This document shows positions 1 through 8,753 of a DNA stretch of 52,518 nucleotides, piece by piece. This DNA is from an uncultured Acidimicrobiales bacterium. GTDB taxonomy: Bacteria; Actinomycetota; Acidimicrobiia; Acidimicrobiales; SZUA-35. The DNA is taken from positions 1 through 52,518 of the forward strand of contig CALAJQ010000033.1 in the NCBI GenBank assembly GCA_937922785.1, read 5' to 3'. Below the pieces are notes generated by a model that was not told the origin of the DNA, ran no database searches, and was given only the letters and a program-made list of their open reading frames with translations. How positions within the stretch are numbered: the stretch's first letter is position 1; the number at the start of each line of letters is the position of its first letter. The position numbers were made by a program, and so were the translations under genes.

Positions 1-45
1 GTGCTGCTCGTTCTTCCAGAAGCCGATCCGGCGCATCTCATCCAC
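1..45 (-). CDS. N-terminal fragment of an unrecognised protein (runs off the left edge)
   Basis: On the minus strand a GTG at 43-45 opens a frame reading VDEMRRIGFWKNEQ that continues past the window edge. The opening resembles the N-termini of small actinobacterial hypothetical proteins starting with an RRIGFW-like motif; that is from memory and not checked. A stop lies in frame just upstream, at 67-69, so the start must be between 45 and 66. The hexamer CACAAT lies exactly 6 nt before the GTG, the spacing seen at other leaderless starts in this window. Only about 15 codons are visible, so the call is weak. Confidence 0.27.
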   Translation of the reverse strand, partial: MDEMRRIGFWKNEQH

Positions 46-51
46 CGCTGA

Positions 52-451
52 ATTGTGGCAGATACCTCATCGCGTAACCCACCCCCTGAGTGGAACATAA
101 CTACCGGGGCCAACCCGGAACACGACAACCGGGACTTGACACTTTGCCGGGGCTTTGCTGTTGGAACTTGAGTTCACCGTGGGGCCGCTCAACTTCTCGG
201 ACCTGAATCAAGGTCGTTCCCTCGACTGGTGCAGAGCCTGTAGTTGATCCGGAGACCGTGTCCAGCTGATCGACCAGAGGTAACTCTCGTTGATCTCGGA
301 TCCTGTCGGATAGGTCTGGATCTAGGACTTGTGCATTATGGCTCAGCCAAGTCGACAAACTTCGCGCCTTCTTCGATCAGACGGGTGTTCAACTCATGGA
401 CGTGATTTTCTAAGGATCCTGGAAACAGAGTTTCGGATAGGTTTGGTGTTG
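52..451. other. Intergenic stretch, no supported gene
   Basis: About 400 bases between the divergent partial gene at the left edge and the immunity-like gene. Open frames here have atypical composition and no recognisable motif. A TTGACA-like hexamer at 136-141 has no convincing partner at -10. The right end, 438-443 (TAGGTT), is a plausible -10 element for the next gene. Confidence 0.5.
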
Positions 452-1729
452 ATGAGAACGGAGCTCTGGGACTTGTACGCTGTTCCTAATCTGTGGGACG
501 GCAGCTTCACTCTGGTGCAGATCGTCGACGTTCGGCCGAAAGAGTTCTTTGCCGTCGTGGTTCGCGAGTTGGACTGTGTTGGAGCGGAGCTTCCCGAAAT
601 GTCTGATTTGGTGGAGTTTCCCGAGCCAGTGGATCACCCTGCTGCTGGCTGGCTCCGGTTTAAGGATCCGTTGCCCAAGAGTTGGCATCTGGTTGGTTCG
701 ACTCCGACAGAGTGCCAGGTATCTGATCTGACCTTCTCGGTTTTTGACAAGGGCGCCAGCAGGGAGCTTGGTGTGGTTCCGGTTGAGTTTCGGTGGCCGC
801 TACGAAAACCACACGTCCGGATCGAGCTCGAGGGGCAAGATGGGGACCCGTCGGACCTTTTGGATCCTGCGCCTGACCCGTTTTCGTTCAGTTGGTTAAA
901 CCATGGAAAGTCCGAGATTGATCTATCGGCCTATGGGATGCGGGAGATGACAGTCTCGTGCGGCTCGACTTTGGAGCGGCTGGTTGTGCCTTCTTCACTT
1001 GCGAAGTTGACGCTGGTTTTTGGTGGTGGCGTGGTGCCGACGGTCGTTCATGAGCGCGATGGTCGGGCAGTTCAACTGGTGGTTAAGCAGTCGGATCTGG
1101 TGTGGGTGGACGGTATGCAATATGCCTACGGGATTGAGGTGGACACTGGTGGAGCCGACTTGGATTTGTCCGGGGCGGGCTTCTATCCAGAGGTTGAGTT
1201 AGCGCGGTTCAATCTCGGTGGCGGGGGTTGCGACAGCTTGGACTATTTGAGCAGCTGGCCGAGGCTACGCGAGTTGTTCATCCGGGGCATGCATCGGTTC
1301 GACCCGGTTAGTTTCCCGGAGCCGGAGATGTTCCCGCAGTTGGGCTATCTGAGTCTGTCGGTCATTCCGAAGAATCTCGTTGCAGGAACCAAAAAGCAGC
1401 TCAGCGGCGGGCAGTTTGATTTGTCAATTTCTGAATCCTTTGAGCCATTGTTTGTCGGCAACCCTTTGAACATGTGGGTAGAGCGCAATCCGAAACTCGG
1501 GAAGAGGGCTCTGAAAGAGTTTATGAAAGCGCGCAAGATCGCAGAGGAAGGCGATGCCGAAGCGGGTGTCAAGAGCTTTGTGGCTGCGGTCAACAAAATG
1601 ACGAACACGTTTCCAATCGAGACCCTAGAACGCGAAGAAGCGAGCAAGGTCGCCGATCTCATTGGCATCGAGTTTGGAGCTACCGTGGAACAGGTCTCGC
1701 AGTGGTTCGACGAAGATCGAGATTTCTAG
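452..1729 (+). CDS. Probable immunity protein, Imm26-like N-terminus with leucine-rich-repeat-like body
   Basis: A cytosolic protein of about 425 residues with no signal peptide or membrane segment. The first 45 residues (ELWDLYAVP, then FTLVQIVDV) resemble the Imm26 fold of polymorphic-toxin immunity proteins. The middle, roughly residues 150-330, contains hydrophobic strand periodicity and LRR-like pieces such as LPRLREL-type spacing around SSWPRLRELFIRG. The C-terminus is helical and charged. The frame is open upstream to 329, but the ATG at 452 was chosen because TAGGTT at 438-443 fits a leaderless promoter and the upstream residues look non-coding. It sits immediately before an RTX-DNase toxin and its SUKH immunity gene, and ends in the same 63-bp terminator repeat as that immunity gene. 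The likely role is protection against a related toxin; the fold assignment is tentative. Confidence 0.6.
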   Translation: MRTELWDLYAVPNLWDGSFTLVQIVDVRPKEFFAVVVRELDCVGAELPEMSDLVEFPEPVDHPAAGWLRFKDPLPKSWHLVGSTPTECQVSDLTFSVFDKGASRELGVVPVEFRWPLRKPHVRIELEGQDGDPSDLLDPAPDPFSFSWLNHGKSEIDLSAYGMREMTVSCGSTLERLVVPSSLAKLTLVFGGGVVPTVVHERDGRAVQLVVKQSDLVWVDGMQYAYGIEVDTGGADLDLSGAGFYPEVELARFNLGGGGCDSLDYLSSWPRLRELFIRGMHRFDPVSFPEPEMFPQLGYLSLSVIPKNLVAGTKKQLSGGQFDLSISESFEPLFVGNPLNMWVERNPKLGKRALKEFMKARKIAEEGDAEAGVKSFVAAVNKMTNTFPIETLEREEASKVADLIGIEFGATVEQVSQWFDEDRDF

Positions 1730-1738
1730 GCAGGCGTA

Positions 1739-1801
1739 TTCGAACGTCATCCCATTAGGGCCGCTCGAATCTGGCTCCCATCGGGTAACCCCTGGTGGGA
1801 G
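1739..1801. repeat. 63-bp direct repeat, copy A
   Basis: Matches 7468-7530 at 61 of 63 positions. It begins TTCGAACGTCATCCCA and runs into a long hairpin. Sequences on both sides of the two copies are unrelated, so the match is sharply bounded. Each copy lies just after an immunity-type gene, and together they bracket the RTX toxin/immunity pair. Confidence 0.9.
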
Positions 1802-1809
1802 CCATTTTT
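1773..1809 (+). terminator. Intrinsic terminator of the Imm26/LRR-like gene
   Basis: A 13-bp stem (1773-1785 with 1791-1803, two G-T wobbles) closes a TAACC loop and is followed by A and five T residues (1805-1809). This is a classic rho-independent terminator. It forms the right half of repeat copy A. Confidence 0.85.
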
Positions 1810-1878
1810 CGTGGTGTCGTCGGCGAAGACAGTCCGGTGAGTGTTCGAACCTAGGCCGCTGGTGTCAGTAGTCATACG

Positions 1879-1907
1879 TTGTCGTTTCATGCTTTTACTA
1901 ATAGGTT
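1879..1907 (+). promoter_or_regulatory. Predicted promoter of the RTX toxin gene
   Basis: TTGTCG at 1879-1884 and TAGGTT at 1902-1907 are separated by 17 bp. Transcription would start near 1914, about 30 nt before the ATG at 1944. The -10 hexamer matches the TAGNNT form seen in front of other genes here. Confidence 0.5.
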
Positions 1908-1943
1908 CCTGGCCAGGCTTTCAACATAGGGGATTTGTGCGGC

Positions 1944-4900
1944 ATGCCTTTCAAACGTTTGTGGTTTCTAATTTTAGTTGTCTGCAGTCTTGTGGCTCCA
2001 ACTATGGCTGGCTTTCCGAGGACAGACCCCGTCTCTGCTCAGGAGGTCGAGCCTTCTGTTGAGGCTGAGGATGACTTCGTCTGGACCGAGGTTGGCGTTG
2101 AGGTAGCGATTGACGTCACTGATAACGATTCTGATGACAGTGACGACAATGATCTTGTAGTCACCGTTGCCGATCCAGACGACGGCACGGCTTCGGTTGT
2201 TGTTGATGACGGTGAGCCGTCAGTTCTGTTTGTTCCGGATGGTTCGTTTGAGGGTGTCACGTCGTTTTCATATGAGGCGTGTGTTGATGGTGGCTGCGAT
2301 TCGGCGGATGTGACTGTCTATGTCGGCTTGTCAGCATGCACGATTGTGGGCACCGATGGTCCTGACACGCTTAATGGCACTGCCAGTGACGATGTTATTT
2401 GTGCCTTGCGCGGAGCGGATGTTGTTAATGCCGGTGCTGGTGATGACCTGGTATTCGGTGGTCGCGGTCACGATGAACTAAATGGTGGCGACGGAAACGA
2501 TGTGATCCACGGCAACCGCGGAAACGATGTCATCACAGGTGGGAGGGGTGCGGATCAGCTCCATGGTGGCCGTGATAGAGACACTTTGTCTGGTAATCGT
2601 GGCAATGACCGTCTCGCCGGTGGCCGCGGGCAAGACACCTTGAACGGTGGCAATGGTCAGGACGTTCTGATCGGCAAGAACGGTAACGACATTTTGAATG
2701 GCGGCGACGGTGCTGACGTGCTCCGTGGGTGGCGAGGTGACGACGTTTTGAACGGTCAAAACGGTGATGACAAGCTGTACGGCGGTCGGAACGCCGATGT
2801 CCTCAACGGTGGTGAAGGCGATGATCTCCTCAAAGGAAAGAGGGGCCAAGACACCCTGAACGGTGACGCTGGTGATGACGATCTGCGAGGTAACCGCGGC
2901 GACGACGCGTTAGATGGTGGCGAAGGAATCGACACCCTCGATGGTGGCAACGGCACCGACACTTGCATCGGCGAAACAGTCAGCAACTGCGAAGACACCC
3001 CGGTCGAACCCGTGGAGCCCGTGTTTTGTTCGGATCTGGAAGCGACGATCGTCGGGACTGAAGGCCCCGATGTGTTGGTTGGCACGGATGGACCTGATGT
3101 TATAGCGGGTCTTGGCGGGGATGATCAGATCGATGGCCTTGGTGGCGACGATGTGCTTTGCGGCGACGGCGGAATTGACACAGTCTCAGGAGGGCTCGGT
3201 GATGATCTCATATCTGGAGGAGATGGAGTCGATGCTCTTTTAGGCGATGAGGGAGATGACTTCGTCTCAGGTAATGACGGCGACGACGTTCTTGATGGCG
3301 GCGATGGCGACGACTACGTATTTGGTGACGCAGGCGATGATCTCATAGATGCTGGTGCTGGTGCCGATGTTTTGGAGGGTGCTGACGGCGACGATCAGCT
3401 CATCGGTGGATCTGGAGACGATGAGATCAACGGTGGTGCCGGGACAGATTCAGCCTTCGGAGGCGAAGGCACGGACTCTTGCTCCGATGTCGAATCGGAG
3501 GACGCGTGCGAATCGCTCAGTGATCCTTCCGACGTGACCACAGCTCTCGAATTCATTGCGGACGAACCATTTGATGTTGAGGTTCCGCCTGCCACATTGA
3601 CAAAGACGGCGGGCGTCGACTCTGGAGCAAAGTTGAGCCTTGAAACTTCTGGGGGAATTCTGGCTGATGATGTCCTGTTCCGTGTGGACGCGAGTCCGAT
3701 CTCGGACACCATTGCGGCGGTGTCTGTCGGCCCAGTCTTTGTCGTCGAGGTTCAGGCCAACCAGCAGAACGTTATATCGGGGTCCTTGGCCTTGCCGTAC
3801 TCCGAAGATCGGCTTGGCGGGGCATCTGAAAGCACTTTGGCGATCGCAAAGTACTCCCGCGCGCAAGGTCGGTGGATCACACTAGACAGCGTTGTCGACG
3901 AGAGCACCAACGTTGTCACAACCTCTGTTGGTGGAGCGGACCAGCAACAGCTCGTTGCGGGCGTCGGGCAGGGGCGGGCCTTAGTCGATCTTCAGGATCG
4001 AATTGGCAGCTTGTACACCGTTAGAAAAGTTGACGGCAGTTTCGCATTGGATTCGTACCGGGAACAGCTTGAAAGAGTGGCCGATGCTCAGGCAGGGGTT
4101 GGTTGTGGTGGTCTCGGCCCTGATGGGGCGATCCCATACTATTTCGACGTGCCGTCTGGCCCGCCTGGCCAGTATCAGAATGTTTGGTCTGCAATCCCGG
4201 GAGATCCTGGAACGGTTTGGTATCTCGAAGGTTCTGGACCCGACTTTGACTTTGTGCGGCAAACAAGTTTTGGCGCGCTACGCAAACTTGATACTGCTAC
4301 TGGTCTGACTCAGGTGGTGAAAGCGGACATCTATGTTGCTTCCCCTCAGGATAGCCGGCGCGACAGATCTGCTGATCACGACTTCGAGCATCGTGCCTTC
4401 ATATCAGCCACAGCAAATGGTGGCGTGTTACTAGTCGAAACCGGCCTCGTCGGCGGGTACCAGATTAGCCGTTTCGACTCAGATGGCGTTGAAGTCGAAA
4501 GCCGATCGTTGTCGGTTTCTGGGGAGCTTGTTGGCGCTGTCCAAGACGTTGGCACCGACCAGTTATACGTTCTGACCAGCGCGTTCAACGATGATGGGAC
4601 ACTCGTGTTTGGGCTGTTCGCGCACTCAACTGGGTCGGGGTTTGTTGACATATGGCAGACAGTCGTTCCCGACATCGTAGGTGCAACTCGCCCAGCCCTT
4701 CATCTCACTGATATCGGACTGGCCGTGAGCTACCAGACTGAAGATTTCATTAACCCGCTCGGTCCCAGAAATTACGCATCTTTTGATTCCTCGGGAAATT
4801 ATGTGGACACGTCGCTGGTGGAACCAGACTTTCTGCCGGCTGGGAACTCGGTTGAAATTGATCGAGGATCAAACCCAGCGATTTCTTACCTTGATGAGTC

Positions 4901-6833
4901 CGGCGCTCTCATTTCCAGTACCGAAGTGACAGCCAATTTGTTTGGCTCTGATCATGAATTCCTTGAGGTGTCAGACGTCGTTGACGGAGTGTTCCTTTTC
5001 TATGGGACGACGACCAGTGGTCTGCCCAGAAGTGATGGCGGCACGACACCGGCCGGATCGTTCGTCATGGCTATCGACGCAGAACAGATGGGTGGTCAGC
5101 TTGAAGTGCCGCTCGTTGTCGCTGACGATGGCGACGGCGACGGCATTCCAGATTGTGAGGAAGTGGTTGGTTTGCCGTCGATGTCATGGATCCACAGAGC
5201 CGACACACCCAATGAGTTCCCGTTCATCGTCACACTCAGCACATCGATCGTGCCCGACGCAAATGGAAACCCTCGTGGCTGGGACACGGACGAAGACGGA
5301 CTTAGCGACGGCGAAGAGCTGCAGAGCTACGACGTTGAATCCTTCGAGTTCATTACTGATGAAGACCGGGCCGTTCTCCTCGAAACCGGCGTCACGAAGA
5401 TCTATGTGGCGTCGAGCCTGCCGTACGAGCGTGATAGTGACCGTGACCTCAACACGGACTTCGAGGAAGTACTCGACGGGACAGATCCAATGAGGCCTGA
5501 CTACGCAAAGTTAGCGGGTGCGATCTATCAGAGTGGAACGATTCTCCAGCCCGACGATCTAGGGCAAGAACCATTCCTAAGCAGCTTCTTTCAGCTTGAA
5601 ACGACTGTCGTTGATAGCCTGACAATACAACTCGATCGCGAAGTAGTCACACCTCGGGCCGTCCTGAACTACAACGACGACTTCGATTGTGTCTCAGCTA
5701 ACTGCGGGAACTGGTACGCCCAATTCGACTTCGATGACCCTCCGACCGAGGATCAAACCGAGATGGCAAGAGATCGGTTCAGGCAGGTCGTTGAAGAGCA
5801 GAATATCTTTGTTGCCGACACGGGTTTCTTCGGTCCGGACATCGAGCTTACGGATGCTGTGATCGCTGGTTTCCTTCACATTAACTGCGCCGCCATCGGA
5901 GCAGAAGGGTGTGTGGATGGCGACAGGGCTCAGAGTCTTAGTAGCGACTCGCTCGGTATTTCAGCGACGACCGCCGCACTCCCTGCGAAACTGCGTGAAG
6001 CAGAAATCCAGAGGAACATAGGCAATAAGAACGCCCAAGAACTAGAAAGCCACAGAACCGACGGGCCCGGGACACGGTGGAAGATAACAACCGGAGCGCT
6101 AACAGTCATTGTCGCACTGTTGGTGCAAGCCGAGAAACCGGATCCATTTCGGGCTACCCGACTAATCGAGTGCGAAGAAGTCATGTCGCTCGAATCGACC
6201 GAGGCGATAGTCGAGACACTGGGGCTCGGCAACTACGGAATCGACGACGGACTGGCGCTACCCCATTGCGCAACGCTTCCCGTCTACTACCCAGGGTCAG
6301 AACTCGGGCAAGCTACGTTGTTTCGTTATAACGCAATCCACGTTCAAGGCCAGCCCGCAATCTTGTCGCAACAAACAAGAGAATCCCACCGTGAAGGCAC
6401 CAGTAGGTTCCCTGATGATTGGTACCGCGCAGTACCTTGGCGTTGCGGCTCCAGAAACCCGGACTTTCCAAGCGGAATGGTGTGTGATGAATACCCGAAC
6501 CAAGCGTCGGGGGAGGCCGGCCCAAAGGCCGGGCTCAACAATGGATCGGCATACCAGGACACCCGGAATCAGAGATCCGCCAGTCTTTGCCCCATGAGCG
6601 CAGCCGACAACGGAAAAGAAGGAAAGGAGTACGGTAAATTCAAGCTCTCTTCTGATGTCCAAAACATTACCGGGGCTCTGTTCCTAGTCGTTCCAGATCC
6701 GACGCTGCCGACTGACTCCCATGGCAAGGTCAATCTGGACTTTGTCCGGGTGGGCGTGGGATCCTACTCAGGACCGGAGGCGCCGATAGAGGTGCAGGGC
6801 GTGGACAGGTGGAATCCGATATGTCGCCAATGA
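1944..6833 (+). CDS. Secreted RTX-repeat toxin with C-terminal NucA/NucB-type DNase domain
   Basis: A secreted protein of 1629 residues. Visible order: a signal peptide (MPFKRLWFL... ending near VSAQ, about residue 34); a cadherin/Ig-like segment with VTDND (40-130); a first block of RTX nonapeptides of GGxGxDxL type (about 135-345); a second RTX block (about 371-510); a long beta-rich region; calcium-binding DxDxDGxxD motifs of thrombospondin type-3 style (DGDGDGIPD, DTDEDGLSDGEE; about 1060-1190); and a C-terminal region (about 1440-1629) with CDEYPNQASGEAG at about 1514. The CDEYP motif is the signature of the NucA/NucB deoxyribonuclease family, so the predicted action is DNA cleavage in a target cell. 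The ATG at 1944 is preferred over an upstream TTG at 1935. The gene ends inside the SUKH immunity gene (13-nt overlap), so the two are translationally linked. No type I secretion genes are visible, and the signal peptide points to Sec export. Confidence 0.8.
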   Translation: MPFKRLWFLILVVCSLVAPTMAGFPRTDPVSAQEVEPSVEAEDDFVWTEVGVEVAIDVTDNDSDDSDDNDLVVTVADPDDGTASVVVDDGEPSVLFVPDGSFEGVTSFSYEACVDGGCDSADVTVYVGLSACTIVGTDGPDTLNGTASDDVICALRGADVVNAGAGDDLVFGGRGHDELNGGDGNDVIHGNRGNDVITGGRGADQLHGGRDRDTLSGNRGNDRLAGGRGQDTLNGGNGQDVLIGKNGNDILNGGDGADVLRGWRGDDVLNGQNGDDKLYGGRNADVLNGGEGDDLLKGKRGQDTLNGDAGDDDLRGNRGDDALDGGEGIDTLDGGNGTDTCIGETVSNCEDTPVEPVEPVFCSDLEATIVGTEGPDVLVGTDGPDVIAGLGGDDQIDGLGGDDVLCGDGGIDTVSGGLGDDLISGGDGVDALLGDEGDDFVSGNDGDDVLDGGDGDDYVFGDAGDDLIDAGAGADVLEGADGDDQLIGGSGDDEINGGAGTDSAFGGEGTDSCSDVESEDACESLSDPSDVTTALEFIADEPFDVEVPPATLTKTAGVDSGAKLSLETSGGILADDVLFRVDASPISDTIAAVSVGPVFVVEVQANQQNVISGSLALPYSEDRLGGASESTLAIAKYSRAQGRWITLDSVVDESTNVVTTSVGGADQQQLVAGVGQGRALVDLQDRIGSLYTVRKVDGSFALDSYREQLERVADAQAGVGCGGLGPDGAIPYYFDVPSGPPGQYQNVWSAIPGDPGTVWYLEGSGPDFDFVRQTSFGALRKLDTATGLTQVVKADIYVASPQDSRRDRSADHDFEHRAFISATANGGVLLVETGLVGGYQISRFDSDGVEVESRSLSVSGELVGAVQDVGTDQLYVLTSAFNDDGTLVFGLFAHSTGSGFVDIWQTVVPDIVGATRPALHLTDIGLAVSYQTEDFINPLGPRNYASFDSSGNYVDTSLVEPDFLPAGNSVEIDRGSNPAISYLDESGALISSTEVTANLFGSDHEFLEVSDVVDGVFLFYGTTTSGLPRSDGGTTPAGSFVMAIDAEQMGGQLEVPLVVADDGDGDGIPDCEEVVGLPSMSWIHRADTPNEFPFIVTLSTSIVPDANGNPRGWDTDEDGLSDGEELQSYDVESFEFITDEDRAVLLETGVTKIYVASSLPYERDSDRDLNTDFEEVLDGTDPMRPDYAKLAGAIYQSGTILQPDDLGQEPFLSSFFQLETTVVDSLTIQLDREVVTPRAVLNYNDDFDCVSANCGNWYAQFDFDDPPTEDQTEMARDRFRQVVEEQNIFVADTGFFGPDIELTDAVIAGFLHINCAAIGAEGCVDGDRAQSLSSDSLGISATTAALPAKLREAEIQRNIGNKNAQELESHRTDGPGTRWKITTGALTVIVALLVQAEKPDPFRATRLIECEEVMSLESTEAIVETLGLGNYGIDDGLALPHCATLPVYYPGSELGQATLFRYNAIHVQGQPAILSQQTRESHREGTSRFPDDWYRAVPWRCGSRNPDFPSGMVCDEYPNQASGEAGPKAGLNNGSAYQDTRNQRSASLCPMSAADNGKEGKEYGKFKLSSDVQNITGALFLVVPDPTLPTDSHGKVNLDFVRVGVGSYSGPEAPIEVQGVDRWNPICRQ

Positions 6834-7450
6834 TGGCGAGAATCGAGCGGGCCAGATGGGTGTATGTCCAGGCGGTAGATCTTGCACTCGATGAGTTCTA
6901 TCTCAAAGGAGATATCCGGATACTTCGTGAGGGTCTTCCAGTTGGGGCGTCACGTGAGAGGATCCGTGAGTTTGAGGAGCTGTTCGCTCCGAGGGTCTTT
7001 CCTGACGAACTGGTTGATCTATGGCTACATGCCGGCGTTGGCCTGCCGGGACGGCCGCAGAATTCAACATCACTTTTTGGGTCGCTCGGACTCCTCACAC
7101 CGGAGGGCGTCCTAGATCTCCGTCGGGGACTGTTCGACGATCCGATACCAGAATGCATGGTTCCAGTCGCTACCTATTCAAAGTCAATCGCTTGCGTCGA
7201 GGCATCAACTGAACCAGCGGCAACTGGAAAGGTGTGGGTCTACCAGTTAGAAGACCGTGTATTTGCGCCAGTTGTTGACTCGTTGGGTGAGTATCTAGAT
7301 TTCACAATTCAGGCAACGGAGGCCTGGGCTGTTAGCGGGGAAGAAGACTTCTTGAGTGATGTTGCCGACCCCAAGTACAACGAGACCTGTTTCTTTATAG
7401 ATGAACCGTCAGAATGGCCCGAGTCATGGGGCCCGCCCCGGCAGATCTGA
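6821..7450 (+). CDS. SUKH (SMI1/KNR4) family immunity protein
   Basis: About 209 residues, cytosolic. The segment IREFEELFAPRVFPDELVDLWLHAGVG followed by a GSLGLLTPEG turn fits the SUKH superfamily, whose members commonly neutralise nuclease toxins. The expected partner is the NucA/NucB-like domain of the preceding gene. The frame opens at a GTG at 6809, but an AGGTGGA Shine-Dalgarno sequence at 6807-6813, 7 nt before the ATG at 6821, decides for 6821. The start lies inside the toxin gene, so immunity is made with the toxin. An internal ATG at 6830 overlaps the toxin stop (ATGA). The gene is followed by terminator repeat copy B. The family call is by pattern only. Confidence 0.72.
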   Translation: MSPMMARIERARWVYVQAVDLALDEFYLKGDIRILREGLPVGASRERIREFEELFAPRVFPDELVDLWLHAGVGLPGRPQNSTSLFGSLGLLTPEGVLDLRRGLFDDPIPECMVPVATYSKSIACVEASTEPAATGKVWVYQLEDRVFAPVVDSLGEYLDFTIQATEAWAVSGEEDFLSDVADPKYNETCFFIDEPSEWPESWGPPRQI

Positions 7451-7467
7451 GAACGCTCGCCACGGTG

Positions 7468-7530
7468 TTCGAACGTCATCCCAGTAGGGCCGCTCGAATC
7501 TGGCTCCCATCAGGTAACCCCTGGTGGGAG
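7468..7530. repeat. 63-bp direct repeat, copy B
   Basis: Second copy of the repeat at 1739-1801, differing at two positions: T to G early in the repeat and G to A in the hairpin arm. It lies 17 nt after the SUKH stop codon. The change in the arm turns a wobble pair into A-T, so the structure is kept. Confidence 0.9.
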
Positions 7531-7540
7531 TCTTTCTCGT
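7502..7540 (+). terminator. Intrinsic terminator after the SUKH immunity gene
   Basis: A 13-bp stem (7502-7514 with 7520-7532) with loop TAACC is followed by the T-rich TTTCTCGTT. One G-T wobble near the base replaces a G-C pair in copy A. It ends the toxin/immunity transcript. Confidence 0.8.
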
Positions 7541-7692
7541 TCCCGACCCCTGAGATTCTTGCACCTCAAGCGACGATTCCGGCTGGTAGTACAGCCAGTC
7601 TGGAATCTGTTAGCCCGGTTACGTCAGCGACACGATCTTCACGGGGCGAACAGGGCTGGTGACGGACTAGAGAGCCCCGCTAGCGTCTAGCT
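7531..7692. other. Intergenic region with leaderless-type promoter at its right end
   Basis: No gene seen. TAGCGT at 7681-7686 lies 6 nt before the GTG at 7693 and is the likely -10 element of the Rieske oxygenase gene. Confidence 0.45.
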
Positions 7693-8739
7693 GTGAGAGT
7701 TCAACCGGCGACTGCTGAAGAGATCGAACGCTTCTATGACGCTGCCCGGTCGTTCTGGCATCCCGTGGCCAGGACCGACGATTTACTAGCCGGTCAAACG
7801 ATGGCCGTGAAGCTCTTGGCTGAGGACCTTGTGCTGTGGCGCAACGCCCAAGGGATGCCAGCAGTTGGCGATGACATTTGCCCGCACCGAGGCACAAAAC
7901 TTTCGATGGGAACAGTAACCGGCGACGGTTGCCTCCAGTGTCCCTACCACCTCTTTGAGTTCGATAGCGATGGAGCTTGCACCAAGATTCCTCAACTACC
8001 GGGCAAGCCGATCAGCCCTAAGGTGCGGCTCGGGACCTATTCGGCCGTGGACTACGCAGGCCTGGTTTGGGTATGTCTTGACACCAACTCTGCGAACTCG
8101 ACGAAGCCGCCCTTGGTTCCCCGAGCCGAAGATCCTGGCTGGTGGCTTTATGCCGGCGAGCCGCCGGAGTGGAACTGTCAAGCGCCACGCATGATCGAGA
8201 ACTTCCTTGACCTCGCTCACTTTGGTGCAATCCATTCAGCCAACTTCGGCAACCCGGAGGTTCACGAGGTTGCGCCCTACAAGCCGGTCACCCATAAGGG
8301 CGAAAACGCCATCACGTTCGAAGTGAATTATCTGGCCCGCTATCGGTGGGCGCCCGAAGAAGATGGCAAGCCGGCGGTCCGGCCCATTCACTATCGCTAC
8401 CGCTGCGACCTGCCGTTTGCTTCCTGGATTGAGACAAACGTGGAAGGCGAACACCCCTATTACACGTTCGCTGTTTGCCAGCCAGTGTCTGTCGACCAAA
8501 CAAAGATCTACTGGCTCACCACCTTCACCAACGAAGTGCATCACAGTCCTGAAGAACTGGATAAAGGGTTCCTCCCGTTCTTCGCCGAAGACCAGGCAAT
8601 AGTGGAACAGCAGCGCCCGGAGTGGCTGCCGTTGGACGTCAGCGATGAGCTTCACATGCCATTCGACAAAATCTCCGTTGCCTACCGCAGAGCCTTAGCC
8701 GAGCTAGGGTTCCCCACAATTCGGCTAGCACCAGGCTGA
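7693..8739 (+). CDS. Rieske non-haem iron oxygenase, alpha subunit
   Basis: A 348-residue ring-hydroxylating or O-demethylating type oxygenase of the vanillate/PaO-like group. The Rieske [2Fe-2S] ligands are visible as CPHRG (about residues 63-67) and CPYHLF (about 83-88). The mononuclear iron site appears as NFLDLAHFGAIH, matching the D-x2-H-x4-H pattern. Length is normal for single-component oxygenases that borrow electrons from a separate reductase; no reductase gene is adjacent. Start is GTG at 7693, with TAGCGT 6 nt upstream and no Shine-Dalgarno, so probably leaderless. The RibD/DHFR-like gene follows after 14 nt with a good AAGGAG site, so the two probably form an operon. The substrate cannot be named from sequence. 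Confidence 0.88.
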   Translation: MRVQPATAEEIERFYDAARSFWHPVARTDDLLAGQTMAVKLLAEDLVLWRNAQGMPAVGDDICPHRGTKLSMGTVTGDGCLQCPYHLFEFDSDGACTKIPQLPGKPISPKVRLGTYSAVDYAGLVWVCLDTNSANSTKPPLVPRAEDPGWWLYAGEPPEWNCQAPRMIENFLDLAHFGAIHSANFGNPEVHEVAPYKPVTHKGENAITFEVNYLARYRWAPEEDGKPAVRPIHYRYRCDLPFASWIETNVEGEHPYYTFAVCQPVSVDQTKIYWLTTFTNEVHHSPEELDKGFLPFFAEDQAIVEQQRPEWLPLDVSDELHMPFDKISVAYRRALAELGFPTIRLAPG

Positions 8740-8753
8740 CTAAGGAGCGCTCA

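Noticed and set aside
101-358. Minus-strand open frame of 85 codons near the left edge
   Set aside because: No recognisable motif, atypical residue mix (many Ser/Gln/Pro) and no ribosome site or -10 element at its start.
1739-1801. Integron attC-like cassette site
   Set aside because: The hairpin is long, but the conserved GTTRRRY/RYYYAAC core pair of attC sites is not found, and the T-tract in copy A explains the hairpin as a terminator.
2039-3085. Long minus-strand frames opposite the RTX repeats
   Set aside because: They mirror the regular GGxGxD codon repeats on the other strand and have low-complexity Ser/Pro/Val composition; shadow frames.
2350-3475. CRISPR-like or satellite repeat array in the RTX region
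   Set aside because: Repeats are in-frame multiples of codons encoding the nonapeptide; there are no spacers.
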